A stretch of 64,000 bases of DNA from Przewalskia tangutica (taxonomy: Eukaryota > Streptophyta > Magnoliopsida > Solanales > Solanaceae), in assembly GCA_029844215.1 (NCBI GenBank), contig CM056724.1, forward strand, positions 79,441,093 to 79,505,092, read 5' to 3'. The notes under the pieces were generated by a model, which had not been told where the DNA came from, made no database searches, and worked only from the letters and a program-made list of their open reading frames with translations. Below are positions 56,396-64,000 of this stretch, one piece after another (position 1 is the first letter of the stretch; each line of letters starts with the position of its first letter). The translations under genes and the position numbers were made by a program.

Positions 56396-58466
56396 GTCAA
56401 GTTACCACATTAAAACCAATGATAAAACCCTTCTTTTGTTTTCATAAAGTCGTTATAACCAACTTCCCATAAAGCTTGTTATAACACTTTATGTTTTAAA
56501 CCATTTTAAGACAACACAATGCCCTTCTTTTCCCTAAAGTTCCAGTTTGCCTAATTTCAATTACGCAAGTCTCTTTTTTAGAAAAGTTTCATAGTTCAAT
56601 GTCTTAATCTCTTTTTAAAACAATTGAGTAACATATGCCATAAAGTAGCAGTTATTCTTGTTCATAATCAATCTTATTAAGCAGCCATGATCTAGAAAAT
56701 GTAATATCATTTTGTTTCATCTTAGCTTCTATGCAGATGGAGGTTTCTACTGGTTTTAATAATACTTCATTATTCAATACATTTTCCTTTATTAACGCTG
56801 CAGTGGTTTGTCGATACACATTCTGATTTCCAAAATCAGAAAAACATTATTCCTTTAAAAAAAACCACGTACTCATTACTCACGAATGAGGTTTCACACA
56901 AAACTCATATTAATTCATTTAAGTTAAGTCTCTTATCTTATAAGATCAAGTCTCTTAACTTCTAAAATCAGTAAACCATTTTCTTTACCCCTCTTAAGAC
57001 GTTATACCCAACTCCCCATAAAGCTAGCATAACTCTTTTTAAAACCTTTAAAACCAAGTGTTACTCTTCTTTCAAAAAAATGGTTTCTTAACTCTTGTGA
57101 CATACTTCAAGTTTCTTGTTGTTCGTGCTTAAGTCAAAAGACATTTGCATAACTACGTTCAATTAGCACACACGTCGTCTACCGTACTATATATTATTCA
57201 GGCTTAAGTCAAAAGACATTGCCGTACTATATATATCTTCCTTTAAAATATCATGCTCAAGAGTATAGGAAGAATCACATACCTCGCGACGATTATCGAC
57301 TATAAGCAAAACGTTCCACGGCTATAACCCGGCTAGCCTTGTCCACCTTCTAAGTAGCACATGCTACTTGCAAAACATTCAACCAATAAAGGTTATCGAC
57401 CATCAGAATACAGTCCTATGTAAGTACAGTTTAACTTCTACTTGTATTCTTCTGAAGTGATTTCAGTTCAATCCTTTTCTGTAATATCCTTCTATTACAG
57501 TTCAAATCTCTTCTATGAATCTTATATTCATTTCTATACTACTACAGTATGTAATTTCCAATTACAATAGAAGGACAGTAGTATTTACCTCGATGAGCCC
57601 AAAAATTATCCAAGTATAATGTCGCTCCTGAGCAACGTTAAGCTCCTACTCCGAGTGCTCCAACCCGCTCCAAACAACCCTTGGAAGTTCTACGCAACTT
57701 CTACTTAACACTTCAACCGACTATGAAGGTTTTCCTTAGGGTTTCGTTTAGTGGCTAAAGAAGGTATAATAGTATTTTTTGGGCTTTTGTATAAGTGTAA
57801 CCTTGGGAATACTACAAGGTATTTGGGCCAAGGTATTTGGGCATTATAACAATACTAGGAGAGTATTTCTATACCACAACAAGGGTATTATACGAAAACA
57901 ACTAGGCTAGGGGTACCTGGCTAGGGCACCACAGGGAGGGGAGGCTCTCGCCAAGGGCCTTTCTCAACGGGGGCGGGGGCTTTGGATGAAAGCAAACAAG
58001 AGGAGGAGTATTTGAGACTTAGAAAGATTGCTCAAGTTTTGGATGAAGAAAGTCTTCATGTAAGGGAGTATTTATAGGCTAACCAAAGGCCAACCAATGG
58101 CCAAGATGAAGACAAGTGTGGTGCAAGTGTAGGGCTAGATTTTAACCATGTGTACCTTATCCATCTACCACACAACTTGCACAAAATATCCTACCAACTA
58201 AAGTGCTCCCAAATCGTCCAAGCCGCCTAAAACGTGCTCCAATGTGAGGTGACACTTGTCACCCTCCGTTGGTCCAAAATGTTTCGTCTCTAAAAATCCG
58301 CAAAAATTAGAAATGACATAGCCGGAATTTTCCTTCGCAAGTTTAGTAAAACGTTTAAAAAAACGATTCTTTTGGCACTTGTGTACAAATTTCAAACTTG
58401 CCAAATCTCAAGGCTCAAACTTCCTACTTACGCCCTCACGCATATACTCCGAAATACGGTATAACA
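56396..58466 (-). repeat. E7 right LTR, right segment
   Basis: Resumes with the second GTCAA and ends GGTATAACA at 58466; GGGGTATAACA has become CGGTATAACA. TATA is at 58069-58076. The palindrome near 58245 has lost one base. The stretch 58230-58460 shows more short deletions than the left LTR. Confidence 0.92.
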
Positions 58467-58690
58467 TCCGTAGTAATGTAGGCGGTGGTTGTAAGGATTA
58501 TAATCGCCAAATGTCTATATTTATATATGTTGAAAGGCAACCGTTTTGGTTGGCCTATTTTCTTTTATCTAGATCCATGTCTATTTGAATGTTTAAGTTT
58601 TTTTATTTTCCGCTGGTTCTTCTCTGATGTTGCATCACTAGGGTGCCCGGGGTAAGGCACCAGTCACGGGACCCGGAACGGGTCGTGACA
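58467..58690 (+). repeat. E6 5' LTR, 3' end
   Basis: After E7, the LTR continues TCCGTAGTAATG and ends GGAACGGGTCGTGACA at 58690. It completes E6's 5' LTR. Confidence 0.92.
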
Positions 58691-58694
58691 AAAG

Positions 58695-58706
58695 TGGTAT
58701 CAGAGC
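58695..58706 (+). other. primer-binding site of E6
   Basis: TGGTATCAGAGC four bases after the LTR end. This matches the site complementary to initiator tRNA-Met used by most plant Ty3/gypsy elements. Confidence 0.93.
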
Positions 58707-58898
58707 AGTTAATCCTCGGAAAGTGTCTACAGACCGTGTCTAGTAGAGTCTTGATTATCGGTGTGTTGTGCACCCCATATATAATCAGGAGGCTATAGGA
58801 CATTTAGGATTGGTTTCCATTCTTCTCATTCTGAGATCGTGCCTTAGAGCCGTGTGATAAGTTGGACCCCTCTGACGTATTCCTTTCTTTTACCAGTT

Positions 58899-60100
58899 AT
58901 GCCTCCGCGTAAGGCAACCCGGGCCCAGAAGGGCAAGGCAGCGAGGAGTCGCGAGTAGAGCACGGAGGTTACCGGCGCAGGCCCGCCGTTACCCGAGATA
59001 GTGCTTCCGACGGCGAGTTTTGCGACGCCACTTAGCCGACAGAGTTTAGAGCCGCAGCAGTGGTTGCTGAGACTACAGTACCTGAGCCTCCAGTCCCACA
59101 GCCTGGAGCAGATGAGATGGGTACAAGGAGATGGCCCACCATCGCCGTGGTCGTGGGCGATATGAGGATAGGTCGACGCAGCAGCTCCACCCCGAGCACC
59201 CGTAGTTCACCCCGAGCGCATAATTTGAGGCTACGGACTTTCGAGTTGTAGCCCGCCGTTGTTCTATGGATCGAGCCGAGGATGACCTCGTGAGTTTATC
59301 CGACAGCCTACGGATCATGAGAGTGATCGAGTCTCGAGAGGCAGAGTCGGTGGTATTGGTTCGCATCACCGCGTGATACCGCAATGATCGTTTGATTCGT
59401 GGAGCCGCCCCGGGAGAGCATGCACCTCCACCGCTTGGGGACGAAGTTCTCAAGGGATTTTCTTGCACATTTCTTGCCCGGATGAGGAGGCTCGGCCGAT
59501 GATTTTTGACGTTGAGGCAGGCGCGACGGTTAGAGAGTACAATGTGGAATTCGACTCATTAGCTCGGTATGTTCTCGCAGAGTAGCCGATATGGAGGATG
59601 AGTACACCGCCACGCCACGGCTAGATGATTACTGGCGAGGCTTGTACGGTGTAGCTCTTCACCGGCATGGACATTGCCCGCATGCAAGCTCATGCACTAG
59701 GATGTGAGGCACGGAGAGGTCGACGAATGACCAGGATCGCAAGAGGCCAAAACAGCAGGTCCTTTGGTAACTTTCGAGGCGTCGCCAACAAAGATACTAG
59801 TTATGTACCTCCGCCATGCAGAGTTGTCCTCCGCGCCTTCGTGACGCTCGGGTATTCGAGCCGGTCGTGGCTCCGTGGCTTCGTTCACGATATACATGGG
59901 TTCTAGCCACGGTTCAGTTTTCCTCGGTGCACGATGTGGCGACGCCATCCCGGGAATGTCGTTTTTTATCGGGCGCTTGTTTTTCCCGCGGCCGTGGCCA
60001 TATGACGAGAACCGCCCTAATAGGAAGGATGCAGCGAATGACTCACCTACGGTCGCGTGCTCATCGCCTTCTGACTATGCACTGCAGGCGTGCCTATGAT
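58899..60100 (+). pseudogene. gag remnant of E6
   Basis: The start ATG at 58899 gives MPPRKATRAQKGKAA, then a stop within 20 codons due to lost bases relative to E1. Later fragments include VVAETTVPEPPVPQPGADEM (59060-59119), DSLRIMRVIESREAESVV near 59305, FLTLRQARR near 59500 (a capsid box), and the knuckle region GACFSRGRGHMTRT near 59972-60013, where Cys2 is lost. The gag is full-length in layout, like E7, but is broken by many frameshifts. It lies 200 bp after the PBS, as expected. Confidence 0.82.
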
Positions 60101-60635
60101 TAGAGGAGCGGTAGATTCTGTATATCCTTAACCTCAGAGATTTGTATGCATGATATGATGACCTTATTATTGTGTGCTATGTACGGATAGCGTTATGTTG
60201 GTTATGAGTTAGAAAGCATGGTTAGTTGAAAGGATATGTATGGGGGCATGGAAAGTGTGAACCTTAGAATATTTCATGTTGAGACCTTAGATGTAAGGTC
60301 ATCTTGAATAAAAGATTTTACGGTTAGTCTTTGTTGAAATACTTGGTTTGCGTATAAATGGGTTGTGGGATAAGTTCATGGGTAGTGTGAGATGGAAGTG
60401 GTAGCTTTCATGACGTGAATTAGTAAGATTGTTCCGCATCAGGGAACAAGAAGTTTGGCGCGATTTGGGGTCGGGTCGAGGACCATTCGCGGGTCAACCC
60501 GTAACCCGGATTGAGGTGGGGTCAGCTCGAGATGGTCCCGCCAGGTGGTAGGGTCACAAGGGTGCTAGGCCCAGGTTTGGGTAACCATCGTACGAGTTCG
60601 TGGAAGCGTTCGACCGGAAGTCGGGCCGATGAGGT
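60101..60635 (+). other. non-coding linker of E6
   Basis: Homologous to the E1 linker (GTATATCCTTAACC near 60119, GCATGGTTAGTTGAAAGG near 60216, AGATTGTTCCGCATC near 60426) and extends into the GTCGGGTCGAGG and GGTCAACCCG block. No coding frame is shared with E1, E5 or E8. Confidence 0.75.
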
Positions 60636-61200
60636 CAGCCCATCTTGTCCTTGATCAGATTTACTCGGCAGAGGTTATGCGAGATGTTACATCGAAGGTG
60701 GTAAGGTCGCACGAGGTGCCTACTTTCACCTTAAGATGCATGAAGCCCGTGTTATGGCTATTTTTTTCTCGGAGGTTTTACCAGCAGGGTTAGGAACTCG
60801 ATGAGTCTTAGTATCGCATTCGCCTCGCCGTTGTTTGATTTCGGGGTAGCCGTAAGGAGTATTCGCCTCTTGGTTGAGTGTGTGTTATAATAGCTACCAT
60901 ATCAGTATTCGGATATCGCCTTATGACGCCTCGTAGGGGCGGAAATATAGGTTGCCAGTCGGTTGGTTCGAGGTTGGCAAAGTTCAGATAGTTGGTCCGT
61001 ACTTGATCCAGCAGGATGTGGATAAGTTGAAGCTTATCCAGTAGGGGTTATTGCAATGTAAACAATGTCGTCGCGGATAATTGGCGTCGACACTTGGAGT
61101 TCGCCGACGTGGTCTTTTGAAGGTATCACCGGCGGGCGTGATGAGATTTTGAAATCAAGCAATGACTGAAGTGTGGTACGTATACTAGAAGAGTTCAAGT
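60636..61200 (+). pseudogene. integrase remnant of E6
   Basis: Matches E1 16850-17430 in order: the sequence encoding the YARCY-like and KVVRSHEVP segments near 60670-60730, the ATATCGCCTTATGACGCC block near 60914 (MSPYEAL in E1) and GGTTGGTTCGAGGTTGGCAA near 60960 (WFEVGK). No frame of more than a few tens of codons survives. Non-functional. Confidence 0.7.
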
Positions 61201-61334
61201 GTTCGAGAAGGGCACGACGAGTAAGGAAGGAAGAGAACGTGTGTTATTTCGTGGCCAGGTGTGGCGTTGGCAACTTGTTAGAAGAACTTCTTCGTTATCC
61301 GTCTTGAGAAGGAACATTCGGGACGAATGTTTCT
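61201..61334 (+). other. 3' non-coding stretch of E6 before PPT
   Basis: No coding content; ends with GGAACATTCGGGACGAATGT, the PPT-proximal block shared by the family. Confidence 0.6.
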
Positions 61335-61347
61335 AAGGAGGGGAGAA
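61335..61347 (+). other. polypurine tract of E6
   Basis: AAGGAGGGGAGAA, immediately before TGTTATACCCCG. Confidence 0.93.
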
Positions 61348-61557
61348 TGTTATACCCCGTATTTCCAGAGTATGTACGTGAGGGCGTACGTATTATAATT
61401 TAAGCCTTAAAGTAGGCAAAGTGGCGAATTTGTACACAAGTGCCGAAAAGAGTCGTTTTTCGACGAAACGCTTTCTGAGAACTTCAAGGGAAAATTCGGC
61501 TATGTCATTTATTATTTTATGGATTTTTCCGAGAGACGAAACATTTTGGACCAACGG

Positions 61558-61579
61558 GAGGGTGACATGTGTCACCCTC
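61558..61579. promoter_or_regulatory. U3 palindrome of E6 3' LTR
   Basis: Perfect arms GAGGGTGACA and TGTCACCCTC around TG, as in the 5' LTR. Confidence 0.7.
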
Positions 61580-61748
61580 ACATTGGAAGGAAGTGGGCGG
61601 TAATGGACGAAATGGGAGCACTTTAGTTGGTAGGATATTTTGTGCAAAGTTGTGTGGTAGATGGATAAGGTGCACTTGGCTTAAATCTAGCCCTACACTT
61701 GCATGGCACTTGGCTTGATCTTGGCCATTGGTTGGCCATTGCTTGAAG

Positions 61749-61756
61749 TATAAATA
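61749..61756 (+). promoter_or_regulatory. TATA box of E6 3' LTR
   Basis: TATAAATA in the context AGTATAAATACCCC; intact, unlike the 5' LTR copy. Confidence 0.75.
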
Positions 61757-63784
61757 CCCCTCTAAGTTGAAGACTTTCTTCATCCAAACTTGAGCAATCT
61801 TTCTAAGTCTCAAAATACTCCTCCTCTTGAGCTTCCGCCACACCCCTCCCTTTGAGAAGGCCCCTTGGCCGAAAGTATCCCCCCCTCCTTTGTAGTGTAG
61901 CCGTGGGGTACCCCCCCTAGCCTTGTTGTTTTCGAGAAACACACCCCCCCCCCTTTTGGTAGAAATACTCTCCAAGTATTGTTGTTATGCCAAAATACTC
62001 TAGCCCAAATACCTTGTAGTACTTTCCAAAGTTACCTTTATACGTAGAGCCCGTAAATACTATTATACTTTCCCTCAGTCGCAAAAACGAAACCCTAAGG
62101 AAATCTTCACTTATAGTTGAAGTATTTTGGGTAGAAGTTGGTTAGAACTTCTAAGGGTTGTTTGGAGCGGGTTGGAGCGCACGGAGTAAGAGCTAAACCT
62201 TGCTCAGGATCGACATTTAAACTTGGATAATTTTGGGCTTATCGAGGTAAACACTCTTGACCTTCTATTGTAATTGGAAATTACATGTGTAGGAATATAT
62301 AGTTGAAGTATACTATATATAGAACTGAACATAATTATGCGGCAATGTCTTTTGACTTAAGCCTGAATTTAAAGAAGAGAACTGAACTGTAATTACATAG
62401 GACTGTATTACAGTAGACTTGTGTAGCATTACTGTGAAGTAGAATTGTACACGTCCGGATTAGACGTACAACCCCTATGGAGTTGTTGGCCTGCAGCGTG
62501 CCTCGATAGGAGGAGATTTACGCGTGATGCGGGAAGGTGCTGCCGAATTTTCTGTAGAATATTCTACGTTGAGATCTAGATGTTAATAGGCGCCTTGTGG
62601 CCTCTATAGGTTGAAGTACTACGTGTGGCGTGAGCTGCTTGGCTTAAGGTGTAGCCGACGGTTTGAGGTACTTGGAGCGTTTTGCTATTAGTCGATAATC
62701 GTCGCGAGGTATGTGAACCTCTTCCTATCTTTTCTAGCATGATATGTGTATAACTATGTAGTACGGTAGACGTACATGTGTTAAATGTATTTGATTGGTT
62801 TAAAACATAAAGTGTTATAACGGCTTTATGGGAAGTTGGTTATAACAGTTTTATGTAAGTAAGAAATGCTTTGTGGTTTTTAAAAGATAACTGACTTGAT
62901 GTGTGATGATAAGAATCTTGAAGTATTTCAAAAGAATTAAGAAACCTTTTTTAAAAGAAGAGTAATACTTGGTTTTGAAAACATAAGAGTTATACTAGCT
63001 TTATGGGAAGTTAGGTATAACGTCTTAAGAGAGATAAAGAGAATGGTTTACTGATTTTTAGAAGTTAAGAGACTTAATCTTAAAAGATAAGAGACTTGAC
63101 TTGAATGAATTAAATATGAATTTTGTGTGAAACCTCATTCGTGAGTAATGAGTACTTGGTTTTAAAAGGAATAATGTTTTACTGATTTTGAAATCAGAAT
63201 GAGTATCGACAAACCACTGCAGCGTTAATAAAAGGAAATGTTTTGACTAATTAAGTATTATTAAAACCAGTAGAAACCTCCATCTGCATAGAAGCTAAGA
63301 TGAGACAAAATGATATTACATTTCCTAGATCATGACTGCTTTAATAAGATTGATTATGAACAAGAATAACCTACTCACATATAAGACATATGTTTCTCAA
63401 ATTGTTTAAAAGAGGATTATATTCTTAAGTGATTAAGTCTATGGACTATGAAACCTTTCTAAAATAAGAGATTTAAGTATTTGAAATTAGGCAAACTTGA
63501 ACTTTTGGAAAAGAATGTTGTTACTTGATGTTGAAAAGGAAAGTGTTTTGGTTTACCTAAAAATGTGAGTCACTCTATTTTAATACTACGTATCGGTGAC
63601 CTTTATAAAAGAAATGGATCTTTTAAAAGAATTTAACGACGTAATACTTTGGGGTCGTAACTCGACTTTGGCCTAAAATAAACTTGAGTTGGGTGTAACT
63701 TGCCTATGTTTGTGTTTGATAGCCTTGTTGTGCAAATCGTATTTCTATACCACCGCTCTCTCGATGGAGGGCCTGATTTGTTAT

Positions 63785-64000
63785 GAACGATTCTTCACCG
63801 AGTCCCACGAGATGGCGACACGATTTCATCCGATTCTTCACCGAGTCCCGTGGGATGGGCCGACACGTATTCCATCCGATTATTCACCGAGTCCCACGAG
63901 ATGGGCCGACACGATTTCATCCGATTCTCTACCGAGTCTCATGGATGGGCCGACACGTATTCCACATGATTCTTTACCGAGTCCCACGGATGGGCCGACA
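63785..64000. repeat. 48-bp tandem repeat in E6 3' LTR (runs off window)
   Basis: Units of GATTCTTCACCGAGTCCC type continue to the window end. They are shorter than 48 bp in places because short stretches such as GGCCGGGACACG appear as GGCCGACACG. Confidence 0.9.

Larger units (their letters stand above)
39918..58466 (-). mobile_element. E7: complete gag-only element, minus strand (contains E8)
   Basis: Left LTR 39918-43453 (3536 bp), internal 43454-45201 (only 1748 bp), right LTR 45202-46727 plus 56396-58466 (about 3.59 kb), split by E8. PPT and PBS are both present. The internal region has gag and a short non-coding linker and no pol sequence at all, which fits the class known as TR-GAG. 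Flanks are GCATT (39913-39917) and TCCGT (58467-58471), which do not match as written. The target in other copies reads TCTGT, so the duplication is probably masked by sequence errors. Confidence 0.88.
36816..64000 (+). mobile_element. E6: non-autonomous element, plus strand, 3' LTR runs off window (contains E7 and E8)
   Basis: 5' LTR in two segments (36816-39917 and 58467-58690, about 3.3 kb), split by E7. Then come PBS 58695-58706, gag remnant, linker, integrase remnant, PPT 61335-61347 and 3' LTR from 61348 to the window end. The internal region is 2657 bp, the same length as E8's. No protease, RT or RNase H. It sits in E4's integrase. Confidence 0.92.
61348..64000 (+). repeat. E6 3' LTR, truncated by window end
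   Basis: TGTTATACCCCG start; collinear with 36816-39500. It has the palindrome at 61558-61579, intact TATA at 61749-61756 and the beginning of the 48-bp array from about 63785. Compared with the 5' LTR it keeps CTG/CAG bases where that copy has short changes (for example near 62326 versus 37801). Confidence 0.94.

Noticed and set aside
39913..58471. Perfect target-site duplication for E7
   Set aside because: Flanks read GCATT and TCCGT. I infer an original TCTGT from other LTR copies, but the sequence as given does not show a match.
36816..58690. E6 5' LTR and E7/E8 as one long composite element
   Set aside because: LTR termini, PPT and PBS each resolve into separate elements, with E8 bounded by a clear GTCAA duplication.
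1..64000. A host gene or a previously undescribed gene system
   Set aside because: All sequence is accounted for by the nested family. Remaining reading frames are short, differ between copies of the same sequence, or are antisense shadows.

Overview
The window is plant nuclear DNA made entirely of long-terminal-repeat retrotransposons of one Ty3/gypsy family, inserted into one another. I found no host gene, tRNA, rRNA or bacterial-type feature. The family is recognised by LTR ends (TGTTATACCCCG at the 5' end, CGGGTCGTGACA at the 3' end), a polypurine tract (PPT) AAGGAGGGGAGAA directly before the 3' LTR, a primer-binding site (PBS) TGGTATCAGAGC four bases after the 5' LTR (initiator-tRNA-Met type), and a pol gene ending in integrase plus a chromodomain-like tail. 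LTRs are mostly 3.0-3.6 kb (range about 2.5-4.1 kb). This suggests a plant chromovirus, most like the Tekay/Del lineage; the lineage is inferred and the host species cannot be named.

Layout, with my own names. E1 (+) is the outermost element: 5' LTR remnant 13056-15299, internal 15300-17930, 3' LTR from 17931. Its 5' LTR was hit by E2 (-), of which LTR 10456-13055 is visible. E2's LTR was hit by E3 (+), with decayed pol at 1-3748 and 3' LTR 3888-10455. E3's 3' LTR was hit by S1 (-), a solo LTR at 4389-8488 with target-site duplication (TSD) CCCCC. E1's 3' LTR was hit at 20933 by E4 (-). E4's LTR holds the complete element E5 (-), 22250-33991, TSD TTATG. E4's pol was hit at 36816 by E6 (+), which runs to the window end. 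E6's 5' LTR holds E7 (-), 39918-58466, and E7's right LTR holds E8 (-), 46728-56395, TSD GTCAA. The nesting is five levels deep (E1 > E4 > E6 > E7 > E8).

The elements form two functional classes. E3 and E4 carry autonomous-type pol (protease, reverse transcriptase, RNase H, integrase and chromodomain, as far as visible), broken by stops and frameshifts. E1, E5, E6, E7 and E8 are non-autonomous: gag with a CCHC zinc knuckle, then a shared non-coding linker, with protease, RT and RNase H absent. E1, E5, E6 and E8 also keep a decayed integrase remnant; E7 has gag only. They would have depended on enzymes from E3/E4-type relatives.

The LTRs contain the most unusual structure: an 86-bp array of mini-hairpins with an invariant loop, 76-, 69-, 48- and 37-bp tandem repeats, three alternative cassettes at one LTR position, and a conserved 22-bp palindrome upstream of the TATA box. 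Copy-to-copy differences cluster at CAG/CTG/CCG sites, which may be long-read errors at methylated cytosines, so some broken frames may not be real.
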